Source: Deltaproteobacteria bacterium
Lineage (GTDB): Bacteria > Myxococcota_A > Polyangia > Haliangiales > JADYYK01
Direction of reading: 5' to 3'
Assembly (NCBI GenBank): GCA_020853705.1
Contig: JADYYK010000017.1
Span: 1-64,000 of the forward strand
Length of the DNA stretch: 64,000 nt
Below the pieces are notes generated by a model. It did no database searches. It had not been told where the DNA came from and worked only from the letters and a program-made list of their open reading frames with translations. Position numbers and translations under genes: made by a program. Shown in pieces: positions 19,567 to 26,391 of the stretch; the stretch's first letter is position 1, and the number at the start of each line of letters is the position of its first letter.

Positions 19567-20169
19567 GTGGACACGCGCCGCTTCGCCGAGAACGCTCTTC
19601 GCCTCGCCGGCTGGCACTGGGACGGCGAGCTCCCCACCCCCAAGAAGTACGTCTGCCTGGCGGTGCCGCACACCAGCAACTGGGACGGCCTGCTGCTGGT
19701 GCTACTGGCGCAGAGCCAGGGGCTGCCGCTGTCGTGGATGATCAAGGACACCTGGTTCCGCGGCCCGATGGCGCCCCTGCTGCGCAACGTCGGCGCGGTG
19801 GCCATCGATCGCAAGCGCTCGCGCAACATCGTGGCCCAGATGATCGAGGAGTTCGCGCGCCGCGACGAGCTGGTGCTGGCAATCCCGCCCGAGGGCACGC
19901 GTGGCCACAGCGAGTACTGGAAGTCAGGCTTCTATCACATCGCGCTGGGCGCCAAGGTCCCGGTGGTCACCGGCTACCTCGACTACGGGCGCAAGATCGG
20001 CGGGCTGGGGCCGCCGCTCATGATGACCGGTGACGTGCGCGCCGACATGGACAAGATCCGCGCGTTCTATGCTGCCAAGGACGTCACCGCGAAGAACCCG
20101 GCTGGTTTCGGCCCGATCCGCCTGCGCGAAGAGGACGAAGCCGCGCCCGCGCCGGCCGCTGAGCCGTGA
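19567..20169 (+). CDS. PlsC-like lysophospholipid acyltransferase
   Basis: A 200-residue member of the glycerolphosphate acyltransferase family. The catalytic Hx4D motif is HTSNWD near residue 35, and the second conserved block is PPEGTRGHSEYWKSGFYHIA (residues about 107-126), where EGTR binds the phosphate. The family transfers an acyl chain to a lysophospholipid or related acceptor at the inner membrane. Members of this short type (about 190-200 residues, no membrane helix) are widespread but the acceptor is rarely known. The GTG at 19567 is the only start upstream of the conserved WHWDGELP segment. The C-terminal tail is acidic and Ala/Pro-rich. Confidence 0.85.
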   Translation: MDTRRFAENALRLAGWHWDGELPTPKKYVCLAVPHTSNWDGLLLVLLAQSQGLPLSWMIKDTWFRGPMAPLLRNVGAVAIDRKRSRNIVAQMIEEFARRDELVLAIPPEGTRGHSEYWKSGFYHIALGAKVPVVTGYLDYGRKIGGLGPPLMMTGDVRADMDKIRAFYAAKDVTAKNPAGFGPIRLREEDEAAPAPAAEP

Positions 20170-20205
20170 CCACGTAGCGCCCGCGTCGCCACCCGCGCCA
20201 CCGCT

Positions 20206-20976
20206 TCAGCCGACGAAGCCGACGATCGGCCGCGGCGGGCCGCCGTCCAGCAGATCCTCCGGGCTGCACTTGTCGATGTGGCCAATCAGCCGCCGGTACA
20301 GCCCGAAACCGGCCAGCTTGCGCAGGCGCGGCTCGAACGTGCGCGCGACCTCCAGCGGGATGCCGAGCTGCTGGTTCTCCTGCTGGCGGATGTAGCCCGC
20401 GCAGTAGTTCATCGCGATCCCCACGCGGCGCTGCCCGGTGCGGTTGGCGCCGCCGCCGTGCCACATGGCGCCGTCGTAGACCATCACGCTGCCGCGCTTC
20501 ATCACGGCCGGGATGGTCGGATAGTCGGTGCCCAGCAGCGGAGTGTGATCGCGCCGGTGGCTGCCGGGCAAGATCCGGGTCGCGCCATTGTCCTCGGTGA
20601 AGTCGCTGATGGCCCACATGCTGTTGGCGATGATGGGCACGTGCGGGCGCGGCAGCGGGATGACCTGGTCGTCGGCGTGCAGCGGCTGTGGCGTCTCGCC
20701 GGGACCAATGGCGATCGACGACAGCGACGACACCAGACAGCCGCGGTCGAGGATCTTCTCGATCAGCGGCAGCACCGCGGCGTGCACCGGGATGCGCTGG
20801 TACAGCGGGCCGCGCGCCAGCAGGTTGTAGATCCGCGTGATGCGGGTGCCCTCGAAGATGTTCTGCGCCGGCACCGTGCCGAGCTCGTGCTCGAGCCGCA
20901 GCAGATCGCCCGCGAGGGCGTCGATCAGCTCGGGCTCGATGGCGTTCTCGAGGATGGTGTAGCCGTCCTGGGTCAC
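20206..20976 (-). CDS. Phytanoyl-CoA dioxygenase (PhyH) family oxygenase
   Basis: A 256-residue Fe(II)/2-oxoglutarate oxygenase. The metal triad is in view: HADD (HxD, near residue 99-101) and the distal His in MWHGGGANRTG (near 167), with the Arg of the oxoglutarate site in NRTGQRRVG. Start is uncertain. The GTG at 20976 overlaps the stop of a 12-codon frame that begins with an ATG at 21011; that ATG itself overlaps the stop of the 21247-21008 gene. If one base is missing near 20975, the true start would be 21011 and add about 12 residues (NDAELSAHLAG), which resembles the usual N-terminus of the family. Confidence 0.85.
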   Translation of the reverse strand: MTQDGYTILENAIEPELIDALAGDLLRLEHELGTVPAQNIFEGTRITRIYNLLARGPLYQRIPVHAAVLPLIEKILDRGCLVSSLSSIAIGPGETPQPLHADDQVIPLPRPHVPIIANSMWAISDFTEDNGATRILPGSHRRDHTPLLGTDYPTIPAVMKRGSVMVYDGAMWHGGGANRTGQRRVGIAMNYCAGYIRQQENQQLGIPLEVARTFEPRLRKLAGFGLYRRLIGHIDKCSPEDLLDGGPPRPIVGFVG

Positions 20977-21011
20977 CCGGCGAGGTGGGCGGAGAGCTCG
21001 GCGTCATTCAT
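20973..21011 (-). other. 12-codon frame linking two genes, probable true start of the PhyH gene
   Basis: ATG at 21011 in an ATGA overlap with the upstream stop, then MNDAELSAHLAG and a TGA that overlaps the annotated GTG of the PhyH gene as GTGA. Either a coupled mini-frame or, more likely, the N-terminus of PhyH split by a single-base indel. Confidence 0.5.
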
Positions 21012-21247
21012 CGCACCAGGATAGCGGAGTCGCGCTCGGCCGCGCTGGCGCTGCCGCTGCGGTGGCTGGCGCTGGCGCTCGCCGGCATGTGCGTCGGGGC
21101 GGGCGCGACCGCGGGCTCGGCGCTGCTGCGCACGCGCACCACCATGTAGCCACTGACGCCACCGATGACGATCGCGAGCAGCGCCGCCAGGGGGATGCGA
21201 CGACCGCTCTTCTTCGACCACTTGCGCTTGCTGCCCGAGGCTTCCAT
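21008..21247 (-). CDS. Small single-pass membrane protein
   Basis: A 79-residue protein: a basic N-terminus (KRKWSKKSGRR), one transmembrane helix at about residues 18-36 (IPLAALLAIVIGGVSGYMVV), and an Ala/Ser/Pro-rich tail. The charge pattern suggests an N-in, C-out topology. No family recognised. Its stop overlaps the ATG at 21011, so it is coupled to the PhyH gene. Confidence 0.6.
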   Translation of the reverse strand: MEASGSKRKWSKKSGRRIPLAALLAIVIGGVSGYMVVRVRSSAEPAVAPAPTHMPASASASHRSGSASAAERDSAILVR

Positions 21248-21336
21248 GGCCACGTGCTTCAGCAAGGCGCGGGCCAGCGCGAGGAGTGCACAATCCCGGG
21301 GGTATTTTCGCCTGCCGCGCCGCGTTGTGTCGTGCC

Positions 21337-21356
21337 CGTACACCCTGCGCTGTACG
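21337..21356. promoter_or_regulatory. Operator-like inverted repeat upstream of the DUF4266 operon
   Basis: CGTACA and TGTACG separated by eight bases, 77 bases before the DUF4266 start in a 185-base divergent region. The geometry suits a dimeric regulator. Chance is possible; arms are only 6 bp. Confidence 0.3.
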
Positions 21357-21432
21357 AGGTTTGCACGCCGACCCGCGTGGCCTCCAGCAATCGCGGGGTT
21401 CGCGGGGCACGACGCTTGCTGATGACGGGGGG

Positions 21433-21651
21433 ATGGTCATCCGCTGGCTTCGCGTCGGACTCACGGTGGCGGCGCTGTCGCTGGTCGGCTGTCGCACCAC
21501 CCAGCCCTGGCAGCGCGAGGATCTGGCCCGACGCAGCATGCGCCCCGACGGCGATGGCGATCGCCGCGCGCTGCGCGACCACATGACCGGGACGCGCGAG
21601 GGCGCGGTCGGCGGCCTGGGCAGCGGCGGGGGCGGATGCGGCTGCAACTGA
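21433..21651 (+). CDS. DUF4266 lipoprotein
   Basis: A 72-residue lipoprotein (lipobox SLVGC). The mature part is the whole DUF4266 signature: QPWQREDLARRSMRP followed by the C-terminal GSGGGGCGCN. These tiny proteins are almost always next to DUF3570 outer-membrane proteins, often with flavinylation or thioredoxin genes in other bacteria; here the partner overlaps by 16 bases. The conserved terminal CGC could bind metal or form a thioether, but this is not established. First gene of a four-gene coupled cassette ending at 23850. Confidence 0.85.
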   Translation: MVIRWLRVGLTVAALSLVGCRTTQPWQREDLARRSMRPDGDGDRRALRDHMTGTREGAVGGLGSGGGGCGCN

Positions 21652-22781
21652 GGGTCGGCGTGCCCGGTGCGCTCATGCTGGCGCTGGCCGGAGCCGCGCG
21701 CGCCGAGGGGCTGCGCCTGACCCAGGACACCCTGCTGTACTCGGACTCCGACAGCGTGATGGTCGCCAGCCCGCAGCTGGCGCTGCACCACGCCCTCGAT
21801 GAGGGCGGCGGCGAGGTCGGCGCGCGCGTGGTGGTCGACATGGTCAGCGCGGCCTCGGTCGACGTGGTGTCGCACGCCAGCAAGCGCTTCACCGAGGTCC
21901 GCCAGGAGATCGACGCCGACGTCAGCAAGGCCTTCGGGCGCCACCTGCCGTCGCTGGGCTATCGCTACTCGCGCGAGAACGACTACTGGTCGCACGGCGT
22001 GACCCTGGGCTGGCGCGAGACGCTGTCGCCCGACACCACCGTGCAGGGCAGCTACGGGCTGACCCTGGATGAGGTCGGGCGCGCCGGTGACGCCCGCGAG
22101 CACACGCACGGGCTGCGCACCCACAACGCCAGCCTGGGGCTGACCCAGGTGCTCGGCCCGCGCTCGCTGGCGCGGGTGATGTACACCCTCACGATCGAGG
22201 ACGGCTACCTCGAGAAGCCGTATCGCTTCGTGCCGCTGTTCGATCAGGCCGGCGTCGACCTGGCGGCCGCGCGCGGCGAGCAGCTCGGCCTGGGCAGCTT
22301 CGCGCGCTACAGCCTGCCCGAGCGCCCCGCCGAGGAGGTGCCCGATCTGCGCGCCGGCCACGCCTTCGCGCTGCGCTATCTGCGCTGGGTGGCGGCGCTG
22401 TCGGCGTCGCTGCGCCTGGACGGTCAGTTGTATGTCGACTCCTGGGGCCTCATGGCGGGCACCGCCGAGCCGGCCCTGGAGTTCGGGCTGGGCGGCGACC
22501 TGGAGCTGAGCCTGCGCGGGCGCGCCTACCACCAGCGCGCGGTCGGCTTCTGGCAGCGCACCTACGTGGTCAGCCCAGGTGAGCTGCCGCGCTATCGCAG
22601 CATGGATCGCGAGCTGTCGAGCTTCAGCACGCTCGAGGGTGGGCTCGGGCTGGCGTATGCGGGCAAGCGCTTCGAGGCCTATGCGGAGGGCTCGTTCATG
22701 AACACCTGGTACCGCGACTATCTGTTCCTGGACTCGCGCTATGCGGTCGTGGTGCAGGCCGGGCTGAGGTGGACGCCATGA
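21636..22781 (+). CDS. DUF3570 outer-membrane beta-barrel protein
   Basis: A 381-residue protein with a signal peptide ending ARA. It has the DUF3570 pattern: an N-terminal strand with LYSDSDSVMVASP, VVVDMVSAASVDVVSHAS, then many amphipathic strands with aromatic girdles (YSRENDYWSHGVTLGWRE, YRDYLFLDSRYAVVVQAGLRW), ending in a Trp-Thr-Pro. The family is predicted to form an outer-membrane barrel of unknown cargo. The start overlaps the DUF4266 gene and its stop overlaps the next gene as ATGA. Confidence 0.85.
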   Translation: MRLQLRVGVPGALMLALAGAARAEGLRLTQDTLLYSDSDSVMVASPQLALHHALDEGGGEVGARVVVDMVSAASVDVVSHASKRFTEVRQEIDADVSKAFGRHLPSLGYRYSRENDYWSHGVTLGWRETLSPDTTVQGSYGLTLDEVGRAGDAREHTHGLRTHNASLGLTQVLGPRSLARVMYTLTIEDGYLEKPYRFVPLFDQAGVDLAAARGEQLGLGSFARYSLPERPAEEVPDLRAGHAFALRYLRWVAALSASLRLDGQLYVDSWGLMAGTAEPALEFGLGGDLELSLRGRAYHQRAVGFWQRTYVVSPGELPRYRSMDRELSSFSTLEGGLGLAYAGKRFEAYAEGSFMNTWYRDYLFLDSRYAVVVQAGLRWTP

Positions 22782-23347
22782 GCCGGCGCACGCTGGCGCA
22801 GGTGGCCACGCTGGCGCTGGCGGCGCTGCTGGCCGCGGGCTGCCTGGGCGAGACCCCCGAGGAGCAGGCGGCGCGCGCGCTGGGGCCCGACACCTGTGGC
22901 GGCGGCCGGCGCCGCGGCGAGGACGACGACGAGGGCGGGCCCGAGCACCGCTGCGGCCAGCCCTGCCTGTTCTGTCACAGCGCCAGCTACAACCCGGGCG
23001 AGAAGATCTTCATCATGGCCGGCACCGTCTTCACGCGCCCCGGCGACACCGTGGGCGTCGGCGGCGCCGAGGTCGCGCTCGAGGACGCCGCCGGGCACCA
23101 GGTCTCGGTGCTGACCAACTCGACCGGCAACTTCATGCTGTCGCGCGGCAGCAGCCTGCAGCAGCGCGGCAAGGGCCAGGTCCGGGTGCCCTTCGACCTC
23201 GTCTACCCGGTCTCCGTGGTGGTGCGCAAGGACGGCGTCGAGCGCAAGATGCGCAGCCACATCCAGCGCGAGGCCAGCTGCGCCGTGTGCCACGCCGCGG
23301 CGCTGTCGGCGACCTCGGCCGGCCACGTGGTGCTGGAGGGGCCGTGA
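22778..23347 (+). CDS. Multi-haem-like lipoprotein with two CXXCH sites
   Basis: A 189-residue lipoprotein (lipobox AAGC). It has two haem-binding motifs, CLFCH (about residue 66) and CAVCH (about 169), separated by a beta-rich domain of about 100 residues (VGGAEVALEDAAGHQVSV, SPYPVSVVVRKDG-like strands) that resembles a carboxypeptidase-regulatory or transthyretin-like fold. The combination suggests an anchored electron carrier. Start ATG at 22778 overlaps the DUF3570 stop; an ATG nine bases upstream is possible. Confidence 0.75.
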   Translation: MSRRTLAQVATLALAALLAAGCLGETPEEQAARALGPDTCGGGRRRGEDDDEGGPEHRCGQPCLFCHSASYNPGEKIFIMAGTVFTRPGDTVGVGGAEVALEDAAGHQVSVLTNSTGNFMLSRGSSLQQRGKGQVRVPFDLVYPVSVVVRKDGVERKMRSHIQREASCAVCHAAALSATSAGHVVLEGP

Positions 23348-23850
23348 CGCGCGCGCGGCTGGGCCTCGGGCTGCTCGGGCTGACGGCGGCCGCGCTGGCG
23401 GCCGGCTGTCAGGACGTCGGCGGCACCGTGGCGCTGGGTGTGCGCGATGAGGCGGTCTATGCGCGCGAGGTCCACGCCGTGCTCGAGGCCCGCTGCGGCA
23501 CGCTGGACTGTCACGGCGACGCCCGGAGGCCGCTCAGGATCTACGCCGAGACCGGGCTGCGTCTGCGCGACGAGCTGCGCGGCCAGCCGCTGACCGCGGA
23601 GGAGCTGGGCGACAACCTGCGCGCCATCGAGGCCATCGACCCCGGCGCCGCCGCCGAGGACCACCTGCTGGTGCGCAAGCCACTGGCGGTCGCGGCCGGC
23701 GGGCAGAGGCACCTCGGTGGCGAGCTGTGGGCGACGCGCACGGCGGCCGCGCCGACCTGCCTGGTGGCGTTCCTCGGCGGTCGCGACGACGCCGCGATGG
23801 CGGACGCGTGCGCGGCGGCGCGCGCCGAGGTGTCGTTGCCGCCGCCCTGA
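23344..23850 (+). CDS. Lipoprotein with an atypical CX4CH haem site
   Basis: A 168-residue lipoprotein (lipobox AAGC). The sequence VHAVLEARCGTLDCHGD matches the start of cytochrome c domains of the planctomycete type, but the haem motif is CX4CH (C-GTLD-C-H) rather than CXXCH. CX4CH sites are known but rare. The rest is helical, with two more Cys near the C-terminus. The GTG at 23344 overlaps the previous stop as GTGA, which fixes the start. Last gene of the DUF4266-DUF3570 cassette; it ends one base before the stop of the convergent gene. Confidence 0.7.
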   Translation: MTRARLGLGLLGLTAAALAAGCQDVGGTVALGVRDEAVYAREVHAVLEARCGTLDCHGDARRPLRIYAETGLRLRDELRGQPLTAEELGDNLRAIEAIDPGAAAEDHLLVRKPLAVAAGGQRHLGGELWATRTAAAPTCLVAFLGGRDDAAMADACAAARAEVSLPPP

Positions 23851-25104
23851 TCAGAAGGTGATGAGGAGCGAGGCGCTGCCGTTGTCCCAGGTCGCGAAGC
23901 GCGTGCTGCCGGTGCGCGTGAAGGGCAGGTTCTCCTCGTTGGTGCCGGTGCACACCGTGGCCAGGCGCGCGTTCGTGGTCGGCGCGCCGGTGGCGTCGAA
24001 GCTGTAGCGCTCGACGGCGCGGTTGTTCACGCCGTGATAGTTGTCGACCAGGACGTCGAAGCCGCCGCCGGGGATGGCGCGGCTGGCCACGCGGGTCACG
24101 AAGTCGCCGGTGGCGCGGGTGAACACCACCCGGGGCGCCAGCGTGGTCGCTCCGGTGGCGTCGACCATGGCGACCCAGGGATCACTGTTGCCCTGGTCGC
24201 GCCAGGTCACGATGGCGGTGTCGGGGCTCGCGCCGGGGGCCAGCCCGACGCGCTCGCGCACGGTGGCCGCGCCGGTCGACACCAGCTGCTGCGCGCCGTC
24301 GGGGGCGATGGGGCGCACCGCGACGGTGGTCGACAGGCTGCTGGCCACGACCTGGTAGGCGACCAGGAACTTCGCGGTCGCGCTGGTGGTGGCGATGATG
24401 CCGCCCACCGGCTGCGAGTTGGTGATGGTGGGTGGCGTGTGCAGCACGGTGTCGACCGCGGCGCCGGTGGTCGGCACCACGGTGACGCGCAGCGCGCCGT
24501 CGAGCTGCCCACGCCACAGCAGCGCGACGTCGCCGCTGGCGTGCACCGCGAGCGCGCCCAGCACGACCTGCCCGGTGCCGATGGTGATCGGGCTGCCGAC
24601 CACGCCAGCGCTGGTCACGCGACGCAGCTGGATGGTCTGGCCGACGCGGCCGGCCACCACATAGTCGGTGCCGTCGAAGGCCAGCGCGGCCACCTCGGGG
24701 AGGGCCAGCACGACGTCGGCGGTGCGGCGCTGTCCGCTGGCGTCCACGCGCACCAGCGTGGTGTTGCTGGCGCCGGAGTATGCCGCGACGGCGCCGGCGC
24801 TGTCGGAGGTCAGCGCGGGCCACAGCGTGGGCGGCGTCGGCTCGCGATGGGTCGCGGTGTCGCCGCTGCCGAGGCACACCATGGCGTCGGCCATCGCGTC
24901 GGGCATGGCGTCGAGCGCGGCGTCGGGGAGGGCGGCGCTGTCAGCGGCGGCGTCGGCCAGCGCGGCGTCGACGATGATGGCGGCGTCGAGCGCGCTGCCG
25001 TCGAGCCCGGGGCCGGCATCACGCTGCTGCGGCTCCGACTTGCAGATGCAGCCGGGAGCGAGGGCGAACGACAGCGCGGTGGCCAGCAGCAGAACGGGTC
25101 TCAT
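23851..25104 (-). CDS. Surface lipoprotein with beta-propeller-like domain
   Basis: A 417-residue lipoprotein (lipobox LAPGC). After the anchor comes a long Asp/Ala/Met low-complexity linker (about residues 30-75), a hallmark of myxobacterial surface lipoproteins. The remainder has about six repeats of four beta-strands (VRVDASGQRRTADVVLALPEVAALAFDGTDYVVAG, then VVLGALAVHASGDVALLWRG), consistent with a beta-propeller. No ligand can be inferred. The start lies only 46 bases from the divergent 25151 gene, leaving a very short shared promoter region. Confidence 0.7.
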   Translation of the reverse strand: MRPVLLLATALSFALAPGCICKSEPQQRDAGPGLDGSALDAAIIVDAALADAAADSAALPDAALDAMPDAMADAMVCLGSGDTATHREPTPPTLWPALTSDSAGAVAAYSGASNTTLVRVDASGQRRTADVVLALPEVAALAFDGTDYVVAGRVGQTIQLRRVTSAGVVGSPITIGTGQVVLGALAVHASGDVALLWRGQLDGALRVTVVPTTGAAVDTVLHTPPTITNSQPVGGIIATTSATAKFLVAYQVVASSLSTTVAVRPIAPDGAQQLVSTGAATVRERVGLAPGASPDTAIVTWRDQGNSDPWVAMVDATGATTLAPRVVFTRATGDFVTRVASRAIPGGGFDVLVDNYHGVNNRAVERYSFDATGAPTTNARLATVCTGTNEENLPFTRTGSTRFATWDNGSASLLITF

Positions 25105-25150
25105 CGTGGCTGAGAGTACCGCGTCGGCCAGAGCGGTTATGATCTTCGAC

Positions 25151-25678
25151 ATGAAGCGCTGGAGAGTCGGGGCAGCGGTGCTGGGAGTGCTCGTGCTGGC
25201 GGCGTGTACGCGCTCGCCCCGGCAGGAGGCGCAGCCCAAGGTGACGCCGGTGCGCAGCCCGGGCACCACGCCCGCGTCGGTGCTGGACGCCGCGGTGGCC
25301 CGCCTGGGGCCGGACGCCGCCCCCGCGATGACCGGCCGCCTGCAGCCGATGCCGCCCAAGGCAGCGCTGTGGGCCGATCGCGCCTGCCTGTTCGGCTCCA
25401 TGCTGAAGGTCGAGAACGACTGCGGCTGCGGCGACGCCTTCCTGTGCAGCCCCACCATCGTCGCGCCGGGCAAGCTCGACCTCGGCCTGCGCAAGGACAC
25501 CTCGCGCCTCGGGCACTGCCTGGACTGCTACCCGTGGGAGCCCGGCCGCTGCATGCTGCCAGCGCTGACGCCCGGCAAGTGGCAGGTCCAGGTCGACGGC
25601 GCCACCCTGCTGGAGCTGGAGGTCGACGCCAGCGGCAAGCTGCCCGACCCGATGTGCTGGAGCGCCAGCACGCCGTGA
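25151..25678 (+). CDS. Cys-rich lipoprotein of unknown function
   Basis: A 175-residue lipoprotein (lipobox VLAAC) with a Pro/Ala linker and a mature domain containing seven to eight Cys (RACLFG, DCGCGDAFLC, HCLDCYPW, RCMLP, MCW). I do not recognise the family. The ATG at 25151 begins the signal peptide; an upstream ATG at 25139 would add four residues. A TATGAT sequence at 25138-25143 lies too close to be its promoter if the start is right. Next gene downstream starts after 56 bases. Confidence 0.7.
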   Translation: MKRWRVGAAVLGVLVLAACTRSPRQEAQPKVTPVRSPGTTPASVLDAAVARLGPDAAPAMTGRLQPMPPKAALWADRACLFGSMLKVENDCGCGDAFLCSPTIVAPGKLDLGLRKDTSRLGHCLDCYPWEPGRCMLPALTPGKWQVQVDGATLLELEVDASGKLPDPMCWSASTP

Positions 25679-25734
25679 CGGCGCTTCAGCTCCGGGCTCG
25701 CGCGTGCGAGGTCTCACTGTGAACGGGTCACGGC

Positions 25735-26292
25735 GTGTTGCGTTCGGGCAACGCTGAACAGCGCCGAAACGCCGCGAATTCCGCGCCATCGCGCTGGCAC
25801 ACACGCTGCACTTCGTCGGGGCATGCGGAAATTCTGTTGATCTCCCTGGTGACCTCGCTGGTGGCGCTGGCTGGCTGCACCGGAACTTCGGTTTCAGGAC
25901 GCCTGTCGGGGCGTGAGGTCGAGCTCGACCAGGCCTCGTTCGGCGTCACCGAGCAGGCCGCCGGCGACGGCCTGGTCACGGCGCGCCTTCGCCTGGTGCT
26001 GCGCGACTCGAAGCGCAACATCACCCTGACGGTGGACGCCATCCCGATGGGCACCGGCAAGCAGAGCGCGGTCGCCGGCACCGGCGCCCTGCGCGAGTAC
26101 GCCGCCGTGGTCGACATCGACCATGCCGGCCTCGACGAGCTCCAGGCCGCGCTGGCCCGCCACCAGCGCCCGCTGACCACGCCAGGCACCGTGACCGGGA
26201 CCCTGCGCCTGAGCAGCCTACTCGGCGATGCCGACGCCGAGGGGCCGTTCGAGGCCCAGCACGATCCCGCGCTGGATCAGCTGCTGCCTTGA
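25735..26292 (+). CDS. Lipoprotein of unknown function, start doubtful (possible frameshift)
   Basis: The mature part is clear: a lipobox SLVALAGC near base 25880 followed by about 140 residues of beta-rich sequence (VSGRLSGREVELDQASFGV, TARLRLVLRDSKRNITLTVDAIPMG). The start is not. In the frame of the mature protein the only starts are GTG 25735, which gives a 34-residue Arg/Ser-rich head before the signal peptide, and TTG 25837. One frame away an ATG at 25823 encodes MRKF and would give a perfect lipoprotein signal (MRKF + LLISLVTSLVALAGC) if one base were added near 25835. A sequencing indel or a real frameshift is likely. Confidence 0.6.
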   Translation: MLRSGNAEQRRNAANSAPSRWHTRCTSSGHAEILLISLVTSLVALAGCTGTSVSGRLSGREVELDQASFGVTEQAAGDGLVTARLRLVLRDSKRNITLTVDAIPMGTGKQSAVAGTGALREYAAVVDIDHAGLDELQAALARHQRPLTTPGTVTGTLRLSSLLGDADAEGPFEAQHDPALDQLLP

Positions 26293-26298
26293 GGCGGG

Positions 26299-26391
26299 CT
26301 ACTGGATGGTGAAGCGGCCGAGGCCGGGGAACTCGGACTTCTGATCGATGACGTACAGCGGGCCGGTCAGGGTGACCTCGCGCAGCGGAAT
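26299..26391 (-). pseudogene. Probable 3' remnant of a lost gene
   Basis: A minus-strand frame ending in TAG at 26301-26299 encodes IPLREVTLTG followed by PLYVIDQKSEFPGLGRFTIQ. Its codons end almost only in G or C, like the host genes and unlike the adjacent island. It has no start: going upstream, it passes into the 3' end of the SUMF1-like gene in another frame and meets a stop at 26424. This is what a gene cut by insertion of the island would look like. I do not recognise the protein. Confidence 0.4.
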
